DNA of 64,000 nucleotides, from contig JBDHYG010000008.1 of assembly GCA_039811225.1 (NCBI GenBank), positions 50,178 to 114,177 of the forward strand. Direction: 5' to 3'. The position numbers and the translations under genes were made by a program. The DNA is from JAFDXJ01 sp039811225. GTDB taxonomy: Bacteria > Bacteroidota > Bacteroidia > Chitinophagales > Chitinophagaceae. This document shows, piece by piece, positions 1 through 7,908 of the stretch (its first letter is position 1; every line of letters starts with the position of its first letter). The notes below the pieces were generated by a model. The model was not told the DNA's origin, did not search any database, and saw only the letters and a list, made by a program, of their open reading frames with translations.

Positions 1-682
1 TATTTATTTCATCGCTTTTCATACGTGTTTTCAGGCTGCCGGCATTTAATTTATCATAAAAATTAATAATCAATTTTTCGAGGAGTAATAAAAGCCGGCT
101 ATAGATGAACTGGTTGGTAAAAGGATGGTGCTGATGTTCAAGAATGATTTCATATAAGAGTGCCCGGTAGCCGGCGTCCAGGTATTCGAGTTGTTGTTCA
201 TGGATTTCCCGGTAATAGTAATTTGAAAAACAAGCTTCGAGAATAGAAATATCTATGAATTGTGTCAAAAAATTCTTATTACATAAAATACTGATTCCTG
301 CAATGCGTGCCTGTGCCGGTAAATGAATGGTGCTATTTATAGAATTATTGGAAATGCAAATTGCATTTTTTCCTAAAGCATGTTGTTGAATATAAAAAAC
401 ATTCTGTCCGCTTATGGCGCCATCCAGCCGGATAACATCATAAAAATGAAAGACAAGGAATTGTTGGTAATTATTGGGTTTCCGGTATAAAAAGAGATCA
501 TGGTAAAATATGCAATTCATCAGCATTACAGAAATATCATCCTGCAATTGCCAACTCTTGATGTCGCCAGAACCTGCTTTTTCCGGCAGGAGAAAATTGA
601 TGCCATCGGAATGGGAACCCCAGACCTTGGCTATTTTAGCAATGATGGTTGAATAATTAATATCGTTAAAGCTTACTTGCAT
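1..682 (-). CDS. AraC-family-like regulator, N-terminal part (cut by window edge)
   Basis: An open minus-strand frame starts at an ATG at 682 (MQVSFNDINYSTII) and stays open to base 1, so the C-terminus lies outside the window. The translated part (about 227 residues) resembles in layout the N-terminal ligand/sensor region of the neighbouring AraC-type protein: a short helical start, a stretch like ISVMLMNCIFYHDLFLY, then ISGQNVFYIQQHALG. No helix-turn-helix is visible because the DNA-binding end is missing. It begins only 2 bases after the stop of the upstream regulator, so the two are probably co-transcribed. The regulator assignment rests on this paralogy and is therefore inferred. Confidence 0.6.
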   Translation of the reverse strand, partial: MQVSFNDINYSTIIAKIAKVWGSHSDGINFLLPEKAGSGDIKSWQLQDDISVMLMNCIFYHDLFLYRKPNNYQQFLVFHFYDVIRLDGAISGQNVFYIQQHALGKNAICISNNSINSTIHLPAQARIAGISILCNKNFLTQFIDISILEACFSNYYYREIHEQQLEYLDAGYRALLYEIILEHQHHPFTNQFIYSRLLLLLEKLIINFYDKLNAGSLKTRMKSDEIN

Positions 683-684
683 GA

Positions 685-1629
685 TCAGGTAATAACCAGT
701 ACCGGCATTTCACCAAAGGTTTTTTTGTATAAGGCAATAAATGTCGCTTTCCTTTCAAAGCCCAGATCCTGTAAAATTTTTGATACCGGGTATTGTTTCG
801 ATAGTAACATAGCTTTGGCTTTATGCATGCGTTGTTTTTGAAAATAGCGACGTGGCGGCATGCCATATATTTCCTTGAAAATTATTTTGAATTTTGATGT
901 GCTCATGGCTGCTTTTTTAGCCAGTAAATCGAGGGAAACCGGTTGCTCGGAGAAATCACTGGTCAGCAATGTTTCCGCCTCTTTTACTCGTTGGATATCA
1001 TCCCCGGAAAAATTCCCATAGGCAATTGTGCCGGAAATTTTTTTGTAAAACCGGGTAAATACACGCTCCCATATTTGCAGGAGCCGATTGTAAATGATGA
1101 AATTTCGAAAGGCATTTTTTTCCAGGTGAAAAATTTCATGGAACCATTTTTTGTATTCTGAATCCATGGTTTCCGTATAATATAAATTATTCATCAGGTT
1201 CAGGTAATTGTTGATCTCATGGCCGGCATGGGATTCCCCAAAATAGGCCTGCATATACCGTTGTTGAAAAAGTAAATTGATACCTGATATTTGTTTTCCC
1301 CTGGCCGAAAGATAAATCCATTTCCGGTTCGTCTTGTTCATTTGCAGCGTAGGCTGATCGGGCAGGTTTTCATCTTCCGGGTCATTTTCCATGCGGATGA
1401 TTAGATGTTCCGAAGTAACTTTTTTCTGTACCAATTGCACATCCATTTGAAAAGTGGCATTAAAGATAAGGCACTCTATACCACCTGGAAATTTGAGCAT
1501 ACGAAAAAAACCGGTTCCGATAGCGGGTGGCAATACAATATGGTGATTGGAATATTTAAGCTTTAAAGCTTTGGCAATTTGCTTTAAGAAATTTTCGTAC
1601 GTGTCCAGGCCATATTCAATGGTGATCAA
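685..1629 (-). CDS. AraC-family transcriptional regulator
   Basis: A 314-residue protein whose last ~95 residues form a two-helix-turn-helix AraC/XylS DNA-binding domain: LDLLAKKAAMSTSKFKIIFKEIYG, then YFQKQRMHKAKAML and the second motif VSKILQDLGFERKATFIALYKKTFGEMP. The first ~200 residues are a variable sensor region without a clear named domain. The start is a TTG at 1629; there is no nearby in-frame ATG, and the paralogue downstream aligns from the same point, so TTG is likely genuine. It lies between the PspC-domain gene and a second AraC-like gene, all on minus, suggesting one operon. Its target genes cannot be told from the sequence. Confidence 0.85.
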   Translation of the reverse strand: MITIEYGLDTYENFLKQIAKALKLKYSNHHIVLPPAIGTGFFRMLKFPGGIECLIFNATFQMDVQLVQKKVTSEHLIIRMENDPEDENLPDQPTLQMNKTNRKWIYLSARGKQISGINLLFQQRYMQAYFGESHAGHEINNYLNLMNNLYYTETMDSEYKKWFHEIFHLEKNAFRNFIIYNRLLQIWERVFTRFYKKISGTIAYGNFSGDDIQRVKEAETLLTSDFSEQPVSLDLLAKKAAMSTSKFKIIFKEIYGMPPRRYFQKQRMHKAKAMLLSKQYPVSKILQDLGFERKATFIALYKKTFGEMPVLVIT

Positions 1630-1640
1630 GAAATTTTTCT

Positions 1641-1862
1641 TTAAAGGTATTTCAGTGGATTGCGCTTAGCCGAAAGTATATAATTTTTCATATTCAGCCA
1701 AAAAGCCATAACCATATAGATGATCACCGGGGAGCCCATGGTAAGGAAAGATATATAAATAAACCACATCCGGATACGGGAACTGGCAATACCCAATTTT
1801 TCTCCAATGGCAGAACAAACACCGAAAGCCTGCCATTCTACAAATTTTCTTAACTTCATCAT
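1641..1862 (-). CDS. PspC-domain membrane protein
   Basis: A 73-residue protein made almost entirely of a PspC domain: the segment VCSAIGEKLGIASSRIRMWF is followed by a hydrophobic stretch (about residues 32-55) that would form one or two membrane segments. In proteobacteria PspC belongs to the phage-shock response to membrane stress; stand-alone short PspC proteins are common in Bacteroidota and their role there is less clear. Two adjacent ATG codons (1862 and 1859) are both possible starts. It lies 11 bases upstream of the AraC gene and heads the minus-strand group. An inverted repeat lies about 30 bases upstream. Confidence 0.8.
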   Translation of the reverse strand: MMKLRKFVEWQAFGVCSAIGEKLGIASSRIRMWFIYISFLTMGSPVIIYMVMAFWLNMKNYILSAKRNPLKYL

Positions 1863-1894
1863 AATGCAATTTAGCCTGTTTTTTTAAATACCAC

Positions 1895-1918
1895 TATAAG
1901 ATTATGTAAAATCTTATA
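1895..1918. repeat. 9-bp inverted repeat upstream of the PspC gene
   Basis: TATAAGATT and AATCTTATA are perfect inverted copies separated by 6 bases (atgtaa). No T-run follows on either side, so it does not look like a terminator. It sits between the divergent PspC and rimO genes, 33 bases before the PspC start. It could be an operator for the AraC/PspC group; this is inference. Confidence 0.5.
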
Positions 1919-2041
1919 AGCCCCCGGGCTCTTTTGGATAAAAATAACAGTCCATCTTATTTTCTGGGAATTAAATTATAAAGCTCCTCGCATTGCTTTG
2001 AAAAATTGCCCATCGGTAATTTTTATAACCATCATTCCGGC

Positions 2042-2049
2042 TACCTTTG
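2042..2049 (+). promoter_or_regulatory. Bacteroidota-type -7 promoter element of rimO
   Basis: TACCTTTG matches the TAnnTTTG consensus exactly. It lies 7 bases before the ATG at 2057, which implies a nearly leaderless message and argues against the longer frame start at 2006. No clear upstream TTTG is seen. Confidence 0.6.
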
Positions 2050-2056
2050 CAACGTT

Positions 2057-3364
2057 ATGAAAGTGCGTACATTAAAAAAGGACCGGGTAAATATTATTAC
2101 ATTGGGGTGTAGCAAAAACCTGGTGGACAGCGAAGTGTTGAGTGGCCAGTTACGGGCTAATAAAATTCAGGTGGCACATGAAGATCAGCAGGACAACCAT
2201 AATATCGTTATTGTGAATACCTGCGGCTTTATTGATAAAGCCAAAGCCGAAAGCATTGAAACCATTCTGGAACAAGTAGAAAGAAAGAAGAGAGGGGCGT
2301 TGGAAAAAGTCTATGTTACCGGCTGCCTGAGTGAGCGTTACCGCAAAGACCTGCAATTGGATATCCCGGAAGTGGATGCATGGTTTGGCACGCTGGAATT
2401 ACCACTTATGCTCAAACAATTCCAGGCGGATTATAAAAAAGAATTAATAGGGGAACGCTTATTGGCAACCCCCAAACATTATGCGTATCTCAAGATCAGT
2501 GAAGGTTGTAACCGCACCTGCGCTTTTTGTGCCATCCCGATCATGCGGGGAAAGCATATCAGCAAACCTATGGAAGAAATTATACGGGAAGCAGCAATAC
2601 TGGTACAAAAGGGAGTCAAAGAGATTATGCTTATTGCACAGGAACTCACTTATTATGGCCTGGATATTTATAAGAAAAGAATGCTGGCCAACCTGTTAGA
2701 AAAATTGAGCGCCATTAAAGGCCTGCATTGGATACGTCTGCATTATGCTTATCCTAATAAATTCCCCCTTGAAGTGCTGGATGTTATGGCAGCGCATAAA
2801 AATATTTGCAATTACCTGGATATGCCTTTGCAGCATGCCAGCGACCGCATGCTCCAGGCGATGCAGCGGCAGACTAACCGGAAAGAAATAGAACAATTAT
2901 TGACGACTATACGTCAAAGGAATCCGGGTATTTGCCTGCGTACTACGTTGATTGCCGGCTTCCCGGGAGAAACACGTAAGGATGTACAAATTTTAAAAGA
3001 GTTTTTAACGGAACAACAATTTGATCGGGTGGGAATATTTACCTACAGTCACGAAGAAGGCACAGCCGGGTTCCTGTTAAAAGATAATGTGCCCGCGAAA
3101 GAGAAGCAACGGCGCGCAGAAGAAATCATGGAAGTACAGCAGGAAATCAGCTATGAAAAAAACCAGGAAAAAGTAGGGAAGGTTTTTGAAGTGTTGATTG
3201 ATAAAAAAGAAGCCGGTCGCTATCTTGGTCGTACAGAATTTGACAGCGTGGAGGTGGATAATGAAGTGATCATTAAATCTCATACTACTTTACAACCCGG
3301 GGATTTTGTGCAAGTGAAAATTACCCGGGCGTATGATTATGACCTGGAAGGGGAATTGTGTTGA
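2057..3364 (+). CDS. rimO: Ribosomal protein S12 methylthiotransferase RimO
   Basis: RimO is a radical-SAM enzyme that adds a methylthio group to an aspartate of ribosomal protein S12. The 435-residue protein has the three domains expected: an N-terminal MTTase domain with cluster cysteines C18 (LGCSKNLVDSE), C56 (NTCGFI) and C90 (TGC); the radical-SAM motif CNRTCAFC at residues 151-158; and a C-terminal TRAM domain (about 370-435). The LGCSKNLVDSE start is characteristic of RimO rather than MiaB. The frame is open from 2006, but the promoter element at 2042-2049 lies inside that extension, so the start at 2057 is preferred. bshC follows 29 bases downstream on the same strand. Confidence 0.95.
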   Translation: MKVRTLKKDRVNIITLGCSKNLVDSEVLSGQLRANKIQVAHEDQQDNHNIVIVNTCGFIDKAKAESIETILEQVERKKRGALEKVYVTGCLSERYRKDLQLDIPEVDAWFGTLELPLMLKQFQADYKKELIGERLLATPKHYAYLKISEGCNRTCAFCAIPIMRGKHISKPMEEIIREAAILVQKGVKEIMLIAQELTYYGLDIYKKRMLANLLEKLSAIKGLHWIRLHYAYPNKFPLEVLDVMAAHKNICNYLDMPLQHASDRMLQAMQRQTNRKEIEQLLTTIRQRNPGICLRTTLIAGFPGETRKDVQILKEFLTEQQFDRVGIFTYSHEEGTAGFLLKDNVPAKEKQRRAEEIMEVQQEISYEKNQEKVGKVFEVLIDKKEAGRYLGRTEFDSVEVDNEVIIKSHTTLQPGDFVQVKITRAYDYDLEGELC

Positions 3365-3393
3365 AATGTTGATAAAAAAAGACAGCCGTTTTT

Positions 3394-4986
3394 ATGATGG
3401 TAAAAAGTGAACATATTGCCTATAAAAGTACCGGGTACTTTTCAAGACTTGTAACAGATTACCTGGAACGGAATGAAAAATTAAAATCGTTTTATCAGCA
3501 TACCCCGGGATTACCTGGCCTGGAGGATGCCATGTTTGCAAGAAAAAATTTTGCCTTCCGCAAAGAATTGGCTGAGGCCTTACAAAATTGGTATAACGGG
3601 TTGCCCAAAAAAGAAGCCGTTCAAGAAAACATCCAATTACTACTGGCTGAAAATACCTTCACCATTACGACAGCTCATCAACCGAATATTTTTACCGGCC
3701 CTCTTTATGTGATTTATAAGATCCTGCATGTTATTCAACTTGCCGGTAACTTAAAAGAAACATTTCCTGAAAATAATTTTGTGCCTGTCTTTTATATGGG
3801 TAGTGAAGATGCAGACCTGGAAGAACTGAACCATGTTTCCATAGACGGAAAAATGTACACCTGGCAAACCAACCAGACGGGTGCCGTTGGTCGAATGCTG
3901 GTGGATGAAGGTTTGCTGGCATTGTTGAACGAAATGCAGGGCCAGCTTGGTGTACAGCCTTTTGGAAACGAATGGATTGCTTTATTAAAAGACTGTTACA
4001 CGAAAGGAACTACTATCCAGCAGGCTACATTAAAATTGTTGCATGACCTGTTTGGGGATATGGGCCTGGTGATATTAATTCCGGATGATGCAGGCTTGAA
4101 AAAAATATTTGAACCGGTTGTATGGAAAGAATTACAAACACAGTTTTCTTCCCAGGCGCTGGCGCCGGTGAAAAATGAATTGGGAAAAATTTACCCGGTA
4201 CAAACAGCCGGAAGACCGCTGAATCTTTTTTATTTGAAAGATGATAAAAGAGAACGACTCGAAAAAGAAGACAATATTTTTTTTGTACATAACCTGCGTT
4301 TACAATTTTCAGAAGAGGAAATAAAAGAAGAGCTTAAAAATTTCTCTGACCGCTTTAGTGGCAATGTCATCCTGCGTGGATTATTCCAGGAAACCATCTT
4401 ACCTAATATTGCTTTTATCGGCGGTGGCGGTGAATTGGCTTATTGGTTGGAACTCAAAAAAGTTTTTGAGGAAGCGGGTGTGCCTTACCCGGTGTTATTA
4501 CTGCGTAATTCTTTTTTGCTGTTGAATAAGAAAGAGGAAAAAGCATGTACACAATTGGGCATTGCCACCACTGATCTTTTCAAAAAAACAGATGTACTCA
4601 CCAAAGAATTTGTTTTGCGATCAGCCGGGGTCGCATCTTTCCTCGGAGAAGATATAGCACAAGTCCATCGGGTATTTGAATCGATCAGGCAAAGAGCCAA
4701 GGCCGTGGATAATACATTGGAGAAACATGTATTAGCCCTGAAAGCAAAATCTGATAAACAATTACAGGCTTTAGAAAAAAAACTTATACGTGCTGAAAAA
4801 AGAAAACAAGCAGATGGCGTTCAAAAAATCATCCAACTGAAAGATCGGTTATTTCCCGGGGATAGTTTACAGGAAAGAAAGGAAAATATAGCTGCATTTT
4901 ATGCCTGCTATGGTAAATCATTTTTACAGGAACTGCTAAAAAATAGCCAGGGCTTGCAACAGGAATTTACAGTGCTATCGCTGTAA
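3394..4986 (+). CDS. bshC: Bacillithiol biosynthesis cysteine-adding enzyme BshC
   Basis: BshC attaches cysteine to glucosaminyl-malate in the last step of bacillithiol synthesis. The 530-residue length is normal for the family. Visible family features are the nucleotidyl-transferase-like core with TAHQPNIFTGPLYVIYKI (about residue 91 on), YMGSEDADLEELNHV (about 133 on), the GGGGELAYWLELKKVF stretch and VLLLRNSF, plus a charged coiled-coil near residues 430-485. It follows rimO closely and ends 5 bases before the convergent purE. The presence of bshC indicates that this organism uses bacillithiol as a low-molecular-weight thiol; bshA and bshB are not in the window. Confidence 0.93.
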   Translation: MMVKSEHIAYKSTGYFSRLVTDYLERNEKLKSFYQHTPGLPGLEDAMFARKNFAFRKELAEALQNWYNGLPKKEAVQENIQLLLAENTFTITTAHQPNIFTGPLYVIYKILHVIQLAGNLKETFPENNFVPVFYMGSEDADLEELNHVSIDGKMYTWQTNQTGAVGRMLVDEGLLALLNEMQGQLGVQPFGNEWIALLKDCYTKGTTIQQATLKLLHDLFGDMGLVILIPDDAGLKKIFEPVVWKELQTQFSSQALAPVKNELGKIYPVQTAGRPLNLFYLKDDKRERLEKEDNIFFVHNLRLQFSEEEIKEELKNFSDRFSGNVILRGLFQETILPNIAFIGGGGELAYWLELKKVFEEAGVPYPVLLLRNSFLLLNKKEEKACTQLGIATTDLFKKTDVLTKEFVLRSAGVASFLGEDIAQVHRVFESIRQRAKAVDNTLEKHVLALKAKSDKQLQALEKKLIRAEKRKQADGVQKIIQLKDRLFPGDSLQERKENIAAFYACYGKSFLQELLKNSQGLQQEFTVLSL

Positions 4987-4991
4987 AGAAC

Positions 4992-5507
4992 TTATTGATC
5001 AAATTTATTAGGCCACTTGCCGGCCACTTCTTTTACTTTTTGCAAAACGTCTGTTTCTAATTCTTGCTTATATTTTTCTATGGCTTCACCGATGGCCGGT
5101 TCGAAGGTGCCGATAATTTCAGCGGCAAGTAAGCCGGCATTTTTAGCACCATTCAAAGCTACTGTCGCTACCGGGACACCACCGGGCATCTGTAAAATGG
5201 ATAATATAGAATCCCAGCCGTCAATAGAATTGGAGGATTTAATAGGAACACCAATTACCGGGAGGGATGAAACAGCCGCGATCATACCCGGTAAGTGTGC
5301 CGCACCTCCGGCACCGGCAATGATTACTTTAATGCCTCTGTTTTTTGCACCGGCAGCAAACTCCATTAATCGTTTTGGCGTCCGGTGTGCGGATACAATG
5401 GTAAGTTCAAATTCAATGGAAAAGTCCCGGAGTATATCAGCAGCAGCCTGCATGACCGGCAGGTCACTATCACTGCCCATGACAATACTTACAATGGGAT
5501 GTTGCAT
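4992..5507 (-). CDS. purE: N5-carboxyaminoimidazole ribonucleotide mutase PurE
   Basis: PurE (class I) converts N5-CAIR to CAIR in de novo purine synthesis, using the product of PurK. At 171 residues it has the usual length. The family motifs are clear: MGSDSD (residues 10-15), SAHRTP (39-44, with H41) and AGAGGAAHLPGM (64-74, with H71). It lies 23 bases downstream of purK on the same strand, so the two form a purKE operon whose products act consecutively. Confidence 0.96.
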   Translation of the reverse strand: MQHPIVSIVMGSDSDLPVMQAAADILRDFSIEFELTIVSAHRTPKRLMEFAAGAKNRGIKVIIAGAGGAAHLPGMIAAVSSLPVIGVPIKSSNSIDGWDSILSILQMPGGVPVATVALNGAKNAGLLAAEIIGTFEPAIGEAIEKYKQELETDVLQKVKEVAGKWPNKFDQ

Positions 5508-5530
5508 AAAAAATATTTATGTAAAAATAA

Positions 5531-6670
5531 TCATTTGCTTTCTAATGCACTTTGTGTTTTCACTTTCAGGGTCTGCTTGATCTTATTGGCGCGGAATGAT
5601 AACTCCGGATAATCATTTCCCAGGATCGTGGCATGCCCCATTTTTCGCCCGGGCTTGGTATCTTTTTTCCCATATAAATGCACAAATACATTTTCCATTT
5701 TCAACACCTCATCGAGGCCTTCATAATGAGCTTCCCCGGCATATCCGGCTGCGCCAATAATATTGATAATGGCCGAAGGCATGATGGGCGCTGTGTTTCC
5801 AAGCGGATATCCCAGCATAATACGCCATAACATATCATACTGGCTGCAATAATTAGCTTCGATGGTATGATGTCCACTGTTATGTACCCGGGGCGCTGTT
5901 TCATTCACCCATACCTGTTCATTCGTATCTATAAATAATTCAACGGCAAAAAGGCCGGGGCTTTGCAAGGCTTTCACTATCTTTTGAACGATGGCTTCTG
6001 CTTTCCATAATAGTTGAGTTGGAATACGAGCCGGGCTTAACTGGTAATCCAATAGATTTAATTGGGGATCAAAAATCATTTCCGCAGGCGGAAAAATAGT
6101 AAAACTGCCATCCGCCTGTGCTGCAATAATGAGGGCAATTTCTTTTTGAATAGCTACTTTTTTTTCCAGTACGGCCGGGGTGGGAAATGCTTTTTCAATA
6201 GCTGCTGTATCTTCCAGGACCTGTACCCCACGGCCATCATAACCACCTTCAGCAACTTTATGTACAGCCGGTAAAAAGGAACTATATTGCTTTACATCGT
6301 CAATAGAATGGGTAATATAAAAAGGCGAAGTAGGAATTTCATTTTGCTGGTAAAATTCTTTTTGCAAAATTTTATTTCTGAAAATCCGGATGGCGGAAGG
6401 ATGTGGAATCACCCGGACACCTTCTGCTGCGAGCTTTTCCAGGGCTTCTATATTTACAGATTCAATTTCTATGGTAAGCACATCCAGGCCTTTGCCAAAA
6501 TGGTACACGGTTTCGAAATCCCGGATATCTCCTTGGGTAAAATGATGACAAAGATGAGCAGCCGGGCAGTGTGCATCATTTTCCAGTACAAACGTTTCTA
6601 CGGTATAGTTTGCAGCAGCTTGCAATAACATGCGCCCCAATTGCCCGCCACCCAGGATACCTGCTTTCAT
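5531..6670 (-). CDS. purK: N5-carboxyaminoimidazole ribonucleotide synthase PurK
   Basis: PurK is an ATP-grasp enzyme that carboxylates aminoimidazole ribonucleotide with bicarbonate and ATP. The 379-residue protein starts MKAGILGGGQLGRMLLQAA, a hallmark of PurK; the ATP-grasp region includes the KVAEGGYDGRGVQVL loop and the NETAPRVHNSGHHTIEA segment that binds metal and substrate. The frame extends upstream to 6709, but the conserved N-terminus begins at the ATG at 6670. It is the first gene of the purK-purE pair and is divergent from the sigma-factor gene, with about 140 bases between. Confidence 0.96.
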   Translation of the reverse strand: MKAGILGGGQLGRMLLQAAANYTVETFVLENDAHCPAAHLCHHFTQGDIRDFETVYHFGKGLDVLTIEIESVNIEALEKLAAEGVRVIPHPSAIRIFRNKILQKEFYQQNEIPTSPFYITHSIDDVKQYSSFLPAVHKVAEGGYDGRGVQVLEDTAAIEKAFPTPAVLEKKVAIQKEIALIIAAQADGSFTIFPPAEMIFDPQLNLLDYQLSPARIPTQLLWKAEAIVQKIVKALQSPGLFAVELFIDTNEQVWVNETAPRVHNSGHHTIEANYCSQYDMLWRIMLGYPLGNTAPIMPSAIINIIGAAGYAGEAHYEGLDEVLKMENVFVHLYGKKDTKPGRKMGHATILGNDYPELSFRANKIKQTLKVKTQSALESK

Positions 6671-6812
6671 GAATTTTTTTTGCGAAGGTAAAAGCCGGGG
6701 CGCAATCATTATTGTTTTTTTCGGATTGAGTAAAATATGTAATTGGGCAAATGATGCATCTCATCTGATAAATTCATTAATTTCAGGTGTGAAAAAGTGG
6801 CAGGCAAAAAAT

Positions 6813-7358
6813 ATGGATGACCAGGAATTGCTCCGTATATATGCTACCGGAAAAGATAATTTTTACCTGGGCATTTTGTTAGAGCGGTATACCTTGTTGA
6901 TTTTTGGTGTTTCCATGAAGTATTTGAAAAATGAGGAAGATGCCAAAGATGCAGTACAACAGGTATTTCTGAAAGTAGCTGGTGAGTTGCAAAAATACCA
7001 GGTGGCCTATTTCAAAAGCTGGCTTTATATGGTTACCCGAAATCATTGCCTCATGCAGTTGCGGCATAAGAACCAGGGTCGGCACCATGTATTACAGGCA
7101 GATATGCCTGCACCCGTTGATGACCTGGCGCTACTGCAAAAGTTTGAACGCGAAACATTATTGGAAAATATGCATGAGGCCCTGCAGGATTTATCGGAAG
7201 GCCAACGCACCTGCCTGACCTTATTTTACCTGGAGAAAAAAAGTTACCAGGAAATTGCAACTACAACCGGCCTGGATCTCCAGCAGGTAAAAAGTCATAT
7301 TCAAAATGGGAAAAGAAATATGAAAATATTAGTCTTAAAGAAAATGCAATCTGTCTGA
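6813..7358 (+). CDS. ECF-type RNA polymerase sigma factor
   Basis: A 182-residue sigma-70 family protein of the extracytoplasmic-function type. Region 2 spans about residues 22-90 (EDAKDAVQQVFLKVAGEL, then FKSWLYMVTRNHCL), and region 4 is at about 125-178 (LTLFYLEKKSYQEIATTTGL followed by a recognition helix). The start is the ATG at 6813; the open frame runs back to 6630 but that part overlaps purK antisense and is not sigma-like. The next gene begins 1 base after its stop and looks like its membrane-bound regulator. No TonB receptor or SusC/SusD pair lies next to the pair, so its regulon is not evident. Confidence 0.9.
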   Translation: MDDQELLRIYATGKDNFYLGILLERYTLLIFGVSMKYLKNEEDAKDAVQQVFLKVAGELQKYQVAYFKSWLYMVTRNHCLMQLRHKNQGRHHVLQADMPAPVDDLALLQKFERETLLENMHEALQDLSEGQRTCLTLFYLEKKSYQEIATTTGLDLQQVKSHIQNGKRNMKILVLKKMQSV

Positions 7359-7359
7359 T

Positions 7360-7710
7360 ATGAATGATCTTACTTCTATATGGCAACAAGAAGATGACCT
7401 GACCCCGGAACAGGTTAAAGCATACCTGGAGGGCAGGCTTCAGGGTGATGCCTTAGCACAGGTGGAAAGGATTATCCATGATTCCCCCTTTATCGCGGAT
7501 GCGATTGATGGCCTGAAAAGCCTGCCCACAGCGGATCACCTGGATGAAGTAGTAAATACCCTGAATAAAAAACTGCACCAGCAACTTGCTCAGGCAAAAG
7601 GAAAAAGACAGAGAAGAAAAATTCCTTCACTCTATTGGTCCATCATTGCAGTTGTGCTTATTTTATTATTATGCTTTTTAGGCTATTGGATCGTCAGCAG
7701 CTATTTCTAA
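7360..7710 (+). CDS. Probable membrane-anchored anti-sigma factor
   Basis: A 116-residue protein with an acidic, helical N-terminal part (LTPEQVKAYLEGRLQGDALAQVE, residues 14-36), a basic linker (KGKRQRRKIP, about 79-88) and one C-terminal membrane helix (about 90-112). The topology, a cytoplasmic sigma-binding segment and a single membrane span with almost nothing outside, resembles short anti-sigma-like proteins found beside ECF sigma genes in Chitinophagaceae. The start is 1 base after the sigma stop, implying translational coupling. It lacks a visible zinc-binding HxxxCxxC motif. The function is inferred from position and topology. Confidence 0.65.
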   Translation: MNDLTSIWQQEDDLTPEQVKAYLEGRLQGDALAQVERIIHDSPFIADAIDGLKSLPTADHLDEVVNTLNKKLHQQLAQAKGKRQRRKIPSLYWSIIAVVLILLLCFLGYWIVSSYF

Positions 7711-7908
7711 AAGGTAAAAAGACAAAACTCCCAGGCCATACTTTCACTTCACGGATGATTACTGTTCCTTCTTTCCTGTATTTGAAAAAAATTCAGTGCA
7801 TTTCTATTTTTTCAGATATAAATAGTACTTTAATTTTTTTATGGAATAGAATTGTGTAGCATTATTTAATCATTTATTTTGCATTGATTCGTCATTAATG
7901 AACAGCCT

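Noticed and set aside
2006..2056. Extended N-terminus of RimO from 2006
   Set aside because: A promoter -7 element at 2042-2049 lies inside it and the conserved family start follows the ATG at 2057.
5017..5580. 187-codon plus frame opposite purE
   Set aside because: purE is unmistakable on minus. The plus frame has no family features and is a mirror of it.
6630..6812. Extended N-terminus of the sigma factor
   Set aside because: It overlaps purK on the other strand and lacks sigma similarity; region 2 starts soon after the ATG at 6813.
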